A DNA stretch of 64,000 nucleotides. It comes from Njordibacter sp937773555. Lineage in GTDB: Bacteria > Pseudomonadota > Gammaproteobacteria > Pseudomonadales > Balneatricaceae. Shown one piece after another: positions 27,783 to 35,646 of the stretch; position 1 is the stretch's first letter, and every line of letters starts with the position of its first letter. The notes beneath the pieces are model-generated. The model searched no databases, was not told the DNA's origin, and was given only the letters and a program-made list of their open reading frames with translations. The position numbers and the translations under genes were made by a program. The stretch lies in the NCBI RefSeq assembly GCF_047730085.1, contig NZ_CP159830.1:868001-932000 (forward strand). Reading direction: 5' to 3'.

Positions 27783-30155
27783 ATGAAATTTAGTGAACAA
27801 TGGCTTCGTGAATGGGTTAACCCAGCATTAAGCAGTGATGAATTGATAGCTCAAATCACTCTAGCTGGCCTAGAAGTGGATGATGTAGAGTCTGCCGCTG
27901 GCGAATTTAGTGGCGTCATCGTAGGCGAAATTATGAGTGCGCAGCAGCACCCAAATGCTGACAAACTGCGTGTGTGTCAGGTTAGTGATGGTGCTACAGA
28001 AATTCAAGTAGTGTGTGGTGCACCCAATGCCCGTGTGGGCATTAAAGTTGCGTTTGCCACAGTGGGCGCAGTATTGCCTGGCAATTTCAAAATTAAAAAA
28101 GCAAAGCTACGCCAAGAAGAATCTTTTGGTATGCTATGTTCAGCTGCAGAGCTAGAGATTAGTGACGAAAACGAGGGCATCATGGAGTTGGCAGCTGATG
28201 CACCCATAGGCACTGATGTTCGTGAGTATCTCAACCTTAATGACAAAATAATTGATGTAGACCTAACCCCCAATCGTGGTGACTGCTTAAGTATAGCTGG
28301 CCTTGCGCGGGAAGTGGGAGTGCTTAATTCACTGGATGTAACAGCCCCAGAACACCCAGAATTAGCACCTCAGGTAGACGATGTCTTTCCTGTTAAGGTG
28401 AGTGCTCCAGAGCACTGCCCACGGTTTTTAGGTCGGGTGTTAAATAACATTGATATTACTCAATCTTCGCCATTGTGGTTACAAGAAAAATTGCGCCGTT
28501 GTGACCTTCGTAGTATCGACCCCGTAGTAGATGTAACCAACTATATTTTGCTAGAAATGGGCCAGCCCATGCATGCCTATGACTTGGACAAGGTCAATGG
28601 CTCTATCATCGTGCGCATGGCAAGCCAAGGTGAAAGCCTAACTTTGCTTGACGGTCAAAAAGTTGAACTGACGAATGAGACCTTAGTGATTGCTGATAAC
28701 GAGGGTGTATTGGGCATGGCGGGCATTATGGGTGGCGCCGATACAGGAGTGGGTGAAGGCACTCACAATGTATTCTTGGAAGCCGCTTTTTTCAACCCGA
28801 TTAGTATTGCTGGTAAAGCCCGTAGTTATGGATTACACACGGATGCATCTCACCGCTTTGAGCGTGGCGTAGATTATGATCTACAGCGAAAAGCCATAGA
28901 CCGAGCAACCATGTTGTTGCAAAGTATTGTTGGTGGTGAGGCAGGCCCTATTGTAGAGCAAGTTTCGGCAGAACACTTACCAAGCCTTAGTAAAGTGACA
29001 CTGCGTAAAGCGCGCTTAGAATCGTTGTTAGCTTATAAAATTCCTCATCAAAAGGTGCTTGATATTCTTACGCGTCTTGGCCTTACCTTAGTTTCATCAG
29101 ATGATCATGGTTGGACTTTCACCGCACCGTCGTGGCGTTTTGATATCGCCATAGAAGCAGACCTTGTGGAAGAGGTGGCGCGGGTCTATGGCTACAACAA
29201 TTTGCCTAGTACTAATCCTGTGGCAACTATGGAAATCCCAAGTAAATCAGAAGTAGAGCGTCCTCTATCTGTTTTGCGTCGGCATATGGTGAGCTGTGGA
29301 TATCAAGAAGCGATTACCTATAGCATGGTAGAACCCGGCTTGTTGGCCAAGTTTGATGATCAAAACAAGCCAGTGGAACTGCTTAACCCCATTTCTGCTG
29401 ACATGGCGGTAATGCGCACAAGCTTATGGCCTGGTTTAGTAAAGGCACTGCAGCATAATCAAAACCGCCAACAATCACGTGTGCGCTTATTTGAAACGGG
29501 CCAGCGCTTTATTCCTAGTAAGCAAGGCTTGCAGCAGCAAGATGTGTTTGCAGGTTTAATCTATGGCTCACGACATCCAGAAAGCTGGCATGGCAAAGCT
29601 GAACAGGTTGATTACTTCGATGCAAAAGGTGACCTTGAATCTTTACTTGAAATTAGTGGCCAAAGGTTCTCCTTTGAAGCTGAAGAGCACTTAGCCTTGC
29701 ATCCAGGACAAAGTGCTGCTGTCCAATTAGCTGACAAAACCATAGGCTACATTGGCGCAATGCATCCAGGCCTTGTTAAAGACCTAGGCCTAGACGGCCC
29801 AGTGTTTATGTTTGAGGTGGACCTAGCGTCGATTAGCATGGGAATGCTCCCTGCTTATGAGACCTTATCTAAGTTTCCAGAAATGCGCCGTGACTTAGCC
29901 ATTGTATTGGATCAGAAAACCAGTGTCGCTAAAGTGACTCAGAACATTGAATCCAGTGCTGGTGAATGGCTTAAGTCGGTGCGGTTATTTGATGTTTACC
30001 AAGGCCAAGGCATTGAAAATGGACAAAAAAGTCTTGCTTTAGGCTTGACGTGGCAGCACCCAGAGCGCACTCTTACTGATGATGAAGTAAACCAATGGGT
30101 CGAACAGGTGGTTAAACACCTATCTCAACACGCTGGTGCGAGCTTAAGAGGCTAA
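27783..30155 (+). CDS. pheT: Phenylalanyl-tRNA synthetase, beta subunit
   Basis: Non-catalytic partner of PheS that binds tRNA and edits mischarged Tyr; 790 residues, full length. The N-terminal EMAP/OB-like tRNA-binding domain (VVGEIMSAQQHPNADKLRVCQVS, VCGAPNAR), the B3/B4 editing region, the B5 segment (KIPHQKVLDILTRLGL) and the C-terminal anticodon-binding domain (LSKFPEMRRDLAIVLD, QGKGI-like QGQGIENGQKSLALGL) are visible. Between this gene and ihfA, CCCCGTTAGTT/AACTAACAGGGG (30162-30186, one bulged A) forms a stable hairpin without a T tract. Confidence 0.96.
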   Translation: MKFSEQWLREWVNPALSSDELIAQITLAGLEVDDVESAAGEFSGVIVGEIMSAQQHPNADKLRVCQVSDGATEIQVVCGAPNARVGIKVAFATVGAVLPGNFKIKKAKLRQEESFGMLCSAAELEISDENEGIMELAADAPIGTDVREYLNLNDKIIDVDLTPNRGDCLSIAGLAREVGVLNSLDVTAPEHPELAPQVDDVFPVKVSAPEHCPRFLGRVLNNIDITQSSPLWLQEKLRRCDLRSIDPVVDVTNYILLEMGQPMHAYDLDKVNGSIIVRMASQGESLTLLDGQKVELTNETLVIADNEGVLGMAGIMGGADTGVGEGTHNVFLEAAFFNPISIAGKARSYGLHTDASHRFERGVDYDLQRKAIDRATMLLQSIVGGEAGPIVEQVSAEHLPSLSKVTLRKARLESLLAYKIPHQKVLDILTRLGLTLVSSDDHGWTFTAPSWRFDIAIEADLVEEVARVYGYNNLPSTNPVATMEIPSKSEVERPLSVLRRHMVSCGYQEAITYSMVEPGLLAKFDDQNKPVELLNPISADMAVMRTSLWPGLVKALQHNQNRQQSRVRLFETGQRFIPSKQGLQQQDVFAGLIYGSRHPESWHGKAEQVDYFDAKGDLESLLEISGQRFSFEAEEHLALHPGQSAAVQLADKTIGYIGAMHPGLVKDLGLDGPVFMFEVDLASISMGMLPAYETLSKFPEMRRDLAIVLDQKTSVAKVTQNIESSAGEWLKSVRLFDVYQGQGIENGQKSLALGLTWQHPERTLTDDEVNQWVEQVVKHLSQHAGASLRG

Positions 30156-30239
30156 AAAATACCCCGTTAGTTATAACTAACAGGGGGTTATTAAGCTTGG
30201 TAAGCTAAATAATTATAAATAACAGGCGAGGACCCAGCT

Positions 30240-30530
30240 ATGGGATCACTGACCAAAGCCGATATGGCAGAACGTCTTAGTAGTGAACAAAAGCTTAGTA
30301 AACGCGATGCAAAAGACATGGTAGAAGCCTTTTTTGAAGAAGTGTCTTCCAGTCTCATAAGCAATGAACAGGTTAAATTATCTGGTTTTGGTAATTTTGA
30401 CCTACGTGATAAACGCTCCAGGCCTGGACGAAACCCAAAAACAGGCGAAGAAGTGGCTATTTCAGCACGGCGAGTGGTCACTTTTAGGCCTGGTCAAAAG
30501 CTTAAAGACCGTGTTGAGGCAGAAAACTAG
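30240..30530 (+). CDS. ihfA: Integration host factor, alpha subunit
   Basis: DNA-bending heterodimer partner of IhfB used in recombination, replication and sigma-54 transcription. The sequence LTKADMAERLSSE, VKLSGFGNFDLRDK, RPGRNPKTGEEV (beta-arm with the intercalating Pro) and ISARRVVTFRPGQKLK is diagnostic; 96 residues, full length. It closes the thrS-pheT block, as usual in gammaproteobacteria. IHF is relevant to the adjacent tRNA-Pro insertion hotspot and to the sigma-54 promoter at 36.35 kb. Confidence 0.96.
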   Translation: MGSLTKADMAERLSSEQKLSKRDAKDMVEAFFEEVSSSLISNEQVKLSGFGNFDLRDKRSRPGRNPKTGEEVAISARRVVTFRPGQKLKDRVEAEN

Positions 30531-30672
30531 CCTGTGTCTTTAATTACATCAAAGACTTGATTTAATTCTATATTGTTGATGAATTCAAGGCTGCTTTGCT
30601 TCCAAAGTGGCAACGATTCTAGTAACATACCGCCTCTGTTGGGTTGCCTTAAAGCAACTACAGCAGCGGTGT

Positions 30673-30749
30673 CGGGGCGTGGCGCAGTTTGGTAGCGCAC
30701 CTGCCTGGGGGGCAGGGGGTCGTAGGTTCAAATCCTGCCGTCCCGACCA
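30673..30749 (+). tRNA. tRNA-Pro (GGG anticodon)
   Basis: A 77-nt cloverleaf: acceptor CGGGGCG pairs with CGTCCCG (one G-T), discriminator A, encoded CCA. The anticodon stem CCTGC/GCAGG encloses loop CTGGGGG, giving anticodon GGG. The T loop is GTTCAAATC. It lies 142 bp after ihfA, and its 3' end is the sequence duplicated at three later places in the window, so it is the anchoring site of the accessory region. Confidence 0.97.
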
Positions 30750-31010
30750 ATTATTCCATTAAAATTAGACACCTAGCGTGTCGTTTTTTTGGATGGTGTA
30801 AAATATAGTTGGTAACAAATTTCTAACGTCTAACGCTTCAAATGGTTTTTAAGCTCAATTTAGGCACTGCTATCTTCCACTGATGTCATCTTGGTTTGCT
30901 TCATAGAAGTTGCCCATTGCTTTACTTGTGAGGTCAGCCATTATTGTTGCTGATTCAGCAAACCTTCTTTTGTATCACGTACCTTCCAATGCTTTAATCT
31001 GTCGAATGCC
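30722..31010. repeat. tRNA-Pro-linked repeat, copy 1
   Basis: The 3' end of tRNA-Pro plus about 240 bp of downstream DNA recurs at 35.65 kb (43 bp identical at 30722-30764 = 35663-35705, then continued similarity to about 30985) and in degraded form at 59.69 kb. On the minus strand it contains a broken reading frame with segments RRFAESATIM and WKIAVPKLSLK that match the other copies. The 468-bp gene-free stretch 30750-31217 consists of this repeat, the left arm of a 54-bp inverted repeat, and no other recognised feature. Confidence 0.85.
30768..30789 (+). terminator. Terminator of tRNA-Pro
   Basis: GACAC-CTAGC-GTGTC followed by a T-rich run (GTTTTTTT). The same hairpin recurs after the tRNA fragment in the second repeat copy (about 35707-35727), so it travels with the repeat. 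Confidence 0.75.
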
Positions 31011-31022
31011 ATTGTTGGCCTC

Positions 31023-31076
31023 CTATTGCGTTACATTGGAACCAATTGGAGTGTCTATTAAACTGGGTGCGTATCA
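31023..31076. repeat. Left arm of a 54-bp inverted repeat
   Basis: Matches the reverse complement of 35207-35260 at 52 of 54 positions. Read on the plus strand it encodes PIGVSIKLGAY, the same residues that begin the HNH gene at the right arm, so this arm is either a truncated gene 5' end or one terminal repeat of a mobile segment about 4.2 kb long. Confidence 0.85.
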
Positions 31077-31217
31077 TCAGCGTGTTATTTGGAACAAGGG
31101 AGATAGTGGAAAAGCTAACGTTTCCACAATGGGATACTTGCCAACGCCGACTTAAAATTGACCCACCTAGGCCGTTTCATTTCTGTCTCTTATGCCGTAG
31201 ACAGTTTTACTTAACCA

Positions 31218-31529
31218 CTACAATTTTTCGATCTTGCTTTTTAAGTGCGACTTATATAAATACTGTACTTTATCTGAACACATAACTGAACCACGACAAG
31301 ATCTGATTTTTGCTTTCTGAAAGTCCTGGGATAATTTAAATATTGGATTAAGTGAACCTGATTTTTTGTAAATCACATACATTTCAGATGCCGCATCTAT
31401 AAAGAAATTAGAATAAGAAGTCGCCCAACTTCCTGAGCCATGGTGAGCATCTAAATGTTCACCTTGATGTTTTTTACAAATATCAATTAACTCTAGCAGT
31501 CTAAGCTCATTCTCTGTGGAAACTTTCAT
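31218..31529 (-). CDS. Hypothetical protein, module I
   Basis: About 103 residues from ATG 31529, chosen over the upstream in-frame start because AGAGG precedes it. I do not recognise the family. The sequence has a helical N-terminus (ENELRLLELIDICKKHQGEHL), a Gly/Ser/His-rich middle (DAHHGSGSW) and a Lys-rich tail with two Cys. No signal peptide or membrane segment is seen. It is isolated, facing left toward the tRNA, between the left inverted-repeat arm and a 690-bp gene-poor stretch. Confidence 0.5.
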   Translation of the reverse strand: MKVSTENELRLLELIDICKKHQGEHLDAHHGSGSWATSYSNFFIDAASEMYVIYKKSGSLNPIFKLSQDFQKAKIRSCRGSVMCSDKVQYLYKSHLKSKIEKL

Positions 31530-32016
31530 ACTGACCTCTAAATACAACTAACAGTACATTTATGAGACATATCGACACTCATAATAATTATTAGAGAGCC
31601 ACTCTATTATTTTTTCTTATCAAAATATTAGCTAACAATGTGTTGAAAGTGTAGTTCATTTTTCTGGGCATGCTCTTACATTACACTTTTAGGGTTAAGA
31701 GTTTTGCTGAATTTTATCAAAAACCGATGAACTGTTAACTAAATGAACACCAAAACTTACTTTCAGTTCTAGACTGTTTTATGGTTGTTCATATACAGTT
31801 GTAAGTTAAATATTTTAAACCTCCAAGTTTATGTATGTAAAAAAAAATCTAGGGTCTACCCCCAGATCCCTTAGTATTATCTGAGCCAAACTAGGCCGTT
31901 AAGCTGTTATTCCTCATTTTTACATCAGTTAAAACTGGGGGGATGACAGCTCCACTAGGAGGCTATCCTTTGGCCCTGGTTTCTTTTTTTAGTTGTCTAG
32001 AATATTTTAAGAAATT

Positions 32017-32124
32017 GTAAAGCTAATGGTCCTATTACAAATTTTAACCAAAGAGCTAATCGATTTAGTGACCAGCATTGCTGAATATTGGATGAATTGG
32101 AGTGAATAGGACCATTACCTTTAC
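32017..32124. repeat. Paired 20-bp inverted repeats in a gene-poor stretch
   Basis: GTAAAGCTAATGGTCCTATT (32017-32036) and the reverse complement of 32105-32124 agree at 19 of 20 positions, with a 68-bp spacer. This is the only structure I see in the 690-bp AT-rich interval 31530-32218. It ends about 95 bp before the following gene. It could be a small non-autonomous insertion, a recombination site, or an RNA hairpin. Confidence 0.6.
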
Positions 32125-32218
32125 AAAAATGCCTTGATTTTTGCCTAAGGCGACCATTTACTTAACAAATTTGGCACCAGCCTGTGCTAGGAATAAAAAC
32201 TTAATAAGGATGTAATGT

Positions 32219-32857
32219 ATGCTTGAGAAGCAATATGAACTGATGCAATTGATCAATATAGATGGCGATGTGCCATCCTGCAAAAAAGAAGATGTGGAAA
32301 AACAGGAAGCACTGGCGTTAGATGTTATGGAAAGCTTCCTAGGTTGTACCATACGAGTTCATGGCCAAGATTTCATATTGACTAGTTTAGAGCTTTACTA
32401 TGGTGGAATAGGGGATATGGCACATGACTGGTATCGGTCATCTTATGCAGAAAAGTATCCCACAAAAAGTAGGCATTCAGCAGGAAATACTCGTGCCCAA
32501 ATATCCGAAGGCCCTTTGTTTTACTTTAACGGCAATGGGCTGCGTAGGCGTTGTGACTTGGTTGTTGGGAACGCTGGGGTTGCTGTAAGCTTTTTAATCA
32601 GAAATGTGTTGGATAAAGATCTTATACCTCTAGGTACGAAAAATGGGCAACCAAATGTTGTTTTGAAACGTATGGGGCTATTATCGGATAGTAATCATGG
32701 AAAACCTGTAGAAATTATTGATACCAGAGATGCTGTTCTGAAAGGTGGGTACACAATTAACAAACGTAAAAGGTACAGTTCAGGCAAGTTTGAAGGATTT
32801 GATTATGACTGCCCGTTTGCACAAAAAGCATGGAACTTTTCACTTGAGCTTGACTAG
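32219..32857 (+). CDS. Unrecognised protein, possible methylpurine-DNA glycosylase-like fold
   Basis: 212 residues, no signal peptide or membrane segments. I see a distant pattern resembling alkyladenine DNA glycosylases: GCTIRVHGQDFILTSLELYYGG with a Glu where AAG enzymes have VETEAYLGP, AHDWYRSS (like the AAHSRGG region), and LFYFNGNGLRRRCDLVVGN leading to VSFLIRNVL, like YVYIIYGM followed by VLLRALEP. Enzyme activity is not established. Its neighbour downstream (86 bp) is an ADP-ribosylglycohydrolase on the same strand. If the fold is right, base removal or recognition of a modified nucleotide is plausible; otherwise it stays hypothetical. Confidence 0.4.
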   Translation: MLEKQYELMQLINIDGDVPSCKKEDVEKQEALALDVMESFLGCTIRVHGQDFILTSLELYYGGIGDMAHDWYRSSYAEKYPTKSRHSAGNTRAQISEGPLFYFNGNGLRRRCDLVVGNAGVAVSFLIRNVLDKDLIPLGTKNGQPNVVLKRMGLLSDSNHGKPVEIIDTRDAVLKGGYTINKRKRYSSGKFEGFDYDCPFAQKAWNFSLELD

Positions 32858-32943
32858 GTGTGCAAATGGTCTCCACATATTACATATGGGTCTGAACATC
32901 TCAACAATAGATGGCGCAAAAGTAAAATGACAAGAGATAGTGT

Positions 32944-33807
32944 ATGAATCAAGACCAAGCAATAGGTTCCATCATTGGCCTAGCCATTGGTGATGCTCTA
33001 GGTACTACGCTGGAGTTTACTCATAATCCCACAGAAGACAGAAGCCAGTGGCATACGGAAATAACAGGCGGTGGCCCATTTTCAGTGCCAGTGGGTGGGT
33101 GGACCGACGATACCAGCATGGCCTTAGCACTTGGGTACGCATACAAATCAAAGAAGGGCTTTGATGCTGAGCAGATTAGCAAAAACTTCGTGGCTTGGTG
33201 GTTGGATGGTGAGTACTCATGGGCCAATGAATGTTTTGATATTGGTAATGCTACTAGGTCTGCGTTGACTCGCCTCAATGCGCTCAAAATAGATGGCCAT
33301 CAATCATTCTATCAGGGCAGTACAGCGCCTCAGTCTTCTGGCAATGGCGGTATAATGCGCCTTGCTCCTTCAGTAGTGGCGAATGCACGTAATGTAGAGC
33401 TAGCAGTGGAACAGTCTGTTTTGCAGTCACAAATCACTCACGCATCCGAAGAGTGCTGCCTATACGCGCACCTTCTCGCTAGAGTGCTATATGCAGGCGA
33501 CCCATTCATAGAAGACGTTAAAAATTATGTTTTACCAGATTCAACCCCTTGGTCAGAACTCCAATCTAGCGGCTATGTCAAACATACCTTTGAATGTGCT
33601 ATGTGGGCAGCACGAAATTCAGATTCATTTGAAGAGTGCCTACTGCTGGCCGTAAATCGTCGAGACGATGCGGATACTGTAGGCGCAGTGGCGGGGCAAA
33701 TTGCTGGGGCTATGTATGGGTATAGTGCTATTCCAAAGAAGTGGACAAAAGTGGTGTTGTGGCGTGACCAAATGATTGAGCTAGCGACTTGTCTGTATGA
33801 TTTGTGA
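32944..33807 (+). CDS. ADP-ribosylglycohydrolase family protein
   Basis: Removes ADP-ribose from modified targets, using a two-magnesium site. Family motifs: SIIGLAIGDALGTTLEF at the N-terminus, GGWTDDTSMALAL (metal-binding Thr/Asp/Asp), GNGGIMRLAPSVV, ITHASEECCLYAHLLAR, and the second metal motif RRDDADTVGAVAGQIAGAMYG. At 287 residues it is a complete single-domain ARH/DraG-type enzyme. The target is unknown: no ADP-ribosyltransferase is recognised nearby. It is co-oriented with the glycosylase-like gene before it and an alpha/beta hydrolase gene after it. Confidence 0.92.
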   Translation: MNQDQAIGSIIGLAIGDALGTTLEFTHNPTEDRSQWHTEITGGGPFSVPVGGWTDDTSMALALGYAYKSKKGFDAEQISKNFVAWWLDGEYSWANECFDIGNATRSALTRLNALKIDGHQSFYQGSTAPQSSGNGGIMRLAPSVVANARNVELAVEQSVLQSQITHASEECCLYAHLLARVLYAGDPFIEDVKNYVLPDSTPWSELQSSGYVKHTFECAMWAARNSDSFEECLLLAVNRRDDADTVGAVAGQIAGAMYGYSAIPKKWTKVVLWRDQMIELATCLYDL

Positions 33808-33870
33808 TGACCCCTACAGTGCATGAGCTACGGGCAAGTATATACATCAATAACAACGGTTCTAAATAAT

Positions 33871-34365
33871 ATGAAAATCTATTTTTCGCACGGTATGGAA
33901 AGTGGCCCTTGGGGCAGCAAGATAAAGCATTTGGCAGCGATTGCAAAAGAGGCTGGGCACACGGTTGAGAGCATTGATTATAGGGAAACCAAAGACCCCG
34001 ATGTTCGTGTAAGTATGTTGTTGAAGGTACTGGAAAACGATAAAGAGCCACCCATTCTAGTGGGGTCAAGCATGGGTGGTTACGTTTCTTTAGTGGCTTC
34101 ACAACAAGTGAACGTGCAATCACTCTTTCTTCTTGCCCCAGCTCTTTATATGGATGGCTATAAGGTACAAATGTATCCATCAAAAACCACCCACATTGAG
34201 GTTGTTCATGGGTGGTCTGATGACATTATACCAGTAGGTAACTCGGTGCAGTTTGCAAGGCAGGCTAATTGCACACTGCATTTGCTGAAAGGTGATCATC
34301 GGCTTAATTCCTCTATCGAAGAGGTTATGAGCCTATTTAGTAGATTTTTAACGCGAGCGCACTAA
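33871..34365 (+). CDS. Small alpha/beta-fold hydrolase (YqiA-like esterase)
   Basis: About 164 residues from ATG 33871 (MKIYFSHGMESGPWG); an in-frame ATG at 33823 adds 16 unlikely residues. The nucleophile elbow is VGSSMGGY, the acid is in VHGWSDDIIP, and the His is in LKGDHRL, making a complete Ser-Asp-His triad in a minimal lid-less hydrolase. Substrate is unknown. It follows the ADP-ribosylglycohydrolase gene by 63 bp and may belong to the same transcript. Confidence 0.8.
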   Translation: MKIYFSHGMESGPWGSKIKHLAAIAKEAGHTVESIDYRETKDPDVRVSMLLKVLENDKEPPILVGSSMGGYVSLVASQQVNVQSLFLLAPALYMDGYKVQMYPSKTTHIEVVHGWSDDIIPVGNSVQFARQANCTLHLLKGDHRLNSSIEEVMSLFSRFLTRAH

Positions 34366-34481
34366 TAAGCAAATAAATAAAGGTTACTCCACATATAAAC
34401 ACTGCATTACTCCATATCGCATAATTTAATGATTTTATTATATTTCACGTAATGCAAACCTAACTTTAGAATGGAAAGCTT

Positions 34482-34769
34482 ATGAGTTATTTACTTTCAA
34501 AAATACAAAAGAACAAGTTTCTAGAAACCTCTGGTTATGAATATGTCGGTGAGTCGTTGAAGGGAAACTTCATGACTGAATACCCTTTCAACAATAGAGA
34601 ATGGGAATACTCTCCTTGGCATTTTGATTTTAAATTTGATCAAGACAATGGGTTCTTAATATGTGAGCTTGACCATAGAATGACAAACAATAGAACTTTC
34701 GGTTGGGACCAAGATGGCAATGATCTGCCAGAAGAATTGGTAAATAGAGTATACCCTCCACATATTTAA
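34482..34769 (+). CDS. Hypothetical protein, module I
   Basis: 95 residues, acidic and aromatic-rich (NNREWEYSPWHFDFKFDQDNGF, RTFGWDQDGNDLPEELVNRVYPP). No family is recognised and there is no signal or membrane segment. A GAAAG site precedes the ATG. Its small size, isolation and AT-rich surroundings fit cargo of a mobile region. It could be an immunity or antitoxin-like protein, but nothing in the sequence shows that. Confidence 0.5.
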   Translation: MSYLLSKIQKNKFLETSGYEYVGESLKGNFMTEYPFNNREWEYSPWHFDFKFDQDNGFLICELDHRMTNNRTFGWDQDGNDLPEELVNRVYPPHI

Positions 34770-34808
34770 CTGCTGTCATCAGGTAGTTAATCAGGTAGCC
34801 ACAGGTTT

Positions 34809-34925
34809 TTAACCCGAGCCCCGAGAACACTCTGCACTTAGCTTAACAATCTTAGCCACTTCATCGTCACTAACGAATGCACCATGGATACGTTCTGGAG
34901 TGGAGTTGCCTGGAAATGAGTTATG
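34809..34925 (-). pseudogene. Fragment of an ftsK-like gene
   Basis: Minus-strand reading gives GNSTPERIHGAFVSDDEVAKIV, then a short unrelated tail and a stop. This corresponds to the segment at the end of the FtsK motor (compare NSTLPVRVHGAFVRDQEV in Escherichia coli FtsK). Only about 30 codons remain: a stop precedes it in frame, and the gamma domain that should follow is absent. It is a captured fragment rather than a gene, and lies between a hypothetical gene and the HNH gene. Confidence 0.6.
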
Positions 34926-34944
34926 GCATTAGATGCCATTTTAT

Positions 34945-35232
34945 TTAAGGCGCGGAGCTTTTGCTTAATAAAGCCTGTTCTTCCCTTAGCTTTTCTTTTA
35001 TTACAAGGCCTATGGCTAAGCCAATTTTTGTAAACTCATTAAATGAAAAAATATCTGATTTAGCGTTGTTGCACCAATAACAGCACAATTCGCAGTTTTC
35101 CTCAGTGTATTTCGTATCTTCTTTTCTTTCGATCTCCAAACTTTGTCCTCTAGGCCTTTTTGAATCGGTCCTTTTACAGAATTCAGACAGCTCTTCAGAG
35201 GATGTTTGATACGCACCCAATTTAATAGACAC
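34945..35232 (-). CDS. Small HNH endonuclease-like protein
   Basis: 95 residues starting at GTG 35232. The core SLEIERKEDTKYTEENCELCCYWCNNAKSDIFSFNEFTKIG is typical of a family of short HNH proteins found in phages and islands: conserved Glu/Arg, CxxC pair and CNNAKSD metal/His-Asn-type region. The N-terminal zinc-binding half seems shortened, so it may be inactive. Its 5' end lies inside the right arm of the 54-bp inverted repeat, and the codon four before the start is a stop, so it may be the truncated remnant of a longer gene. Confidence 0.7.
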   Translation of the reverse strand: MSIKLGAYQTSSEELSEFCKRTDSKRPRGQSLEIERKEDTKYTEENCELCCYWCNNAKSDIFSFNEFTKIGLAIGLVIKEKLREEQALLSKSSAP

Positions 35233-35260
35233 TCCAATTGGTTACAATGTAACGCAATAG
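35207..35260. repeat. Right arm of the 54-bp inverted repeat
   Basis: Reverse complement of 31023-31076 with two mismatches. It contains the start of the HNH gene. The two arms enclose all protein genes of module I. Confidence 0.85.
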
Positions 35261-35294
35261 AGAGCGTGTGGCTTATAGTTGCAGTCAGCCCATT

Positions 35295-35432
35295 GTGGCG
35301 TTGTATGGTGCGGCAGGAGCGGATATTTGGATAACTGATAATCAACGCCACAAGACGGAACACAAAGTAGGTAAAGGCTTGTTTGCAGCATCGCAAGAAT
35401 ATTCCATCCTTCTTAGCCTATTGCAGGTATAG
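35295..35432 (+). other. Short open frame with inverted repeat, uncertain
   Basis: A 45-codon frame from GTG (ALYGAAGADIWITDNQRHK and onward to SILLSLLQV) has gene-like composition but no recognised family and no clear ribosome site. It overlaps a perfect 11-bp inverted repeat TTGTGGCGTTG/CAACGCCACAA (35293-35303 and 35343-35353). Probably another gene fragment. Nothing else is recognised between 35433 and the next repeat at 35647. Confidence 0.25.
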
Positions 35433-35646
35433 CATCTGTGCAAACTCGTTGAAAATTGAATGGCTTTGTTAAAACAGTTGATGATTTGTTTGTAAAGCTC
35501 ACCCCACCTAGCCCCCATGCCCTTAATTTCGTACACTTTTTAGATCGTTGGTTAGTCTATAAGCAGGTATTTTAGTGAAGAAGTTTATCTAAGCTGCTGT
35601 ATTTTATGGCTTTTATAGTTTTTTTGATGTTGGCTCACTCAAAGAG

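Noticed and set aside
30910..31155. 81-codon plus-strand frame right of tRNA-Pro
   Set aside because: It is antisense to the decayed repeat reading frame and runs through the 54-bp inverted repeat; no ribosome site and no family.
31130..31190. Sequence AAATTGACCCACC resembling ends of IS21-type elements
   Set aside because: Only one short match, no partner end and no istA/istB remnant nearby.
31077..35206. Integron cassette array
   Set aside because: Small unrelated genes suggested it, but no recurring attC pairs (GTTRRRY with RYYYAAC) and no integron integrase were found.
35342..35536. Minus-strand 64-codon frame
   Set aside because: Cys-rich, unrecognised and antisense to another weak frame; no ribosome site that supports it.
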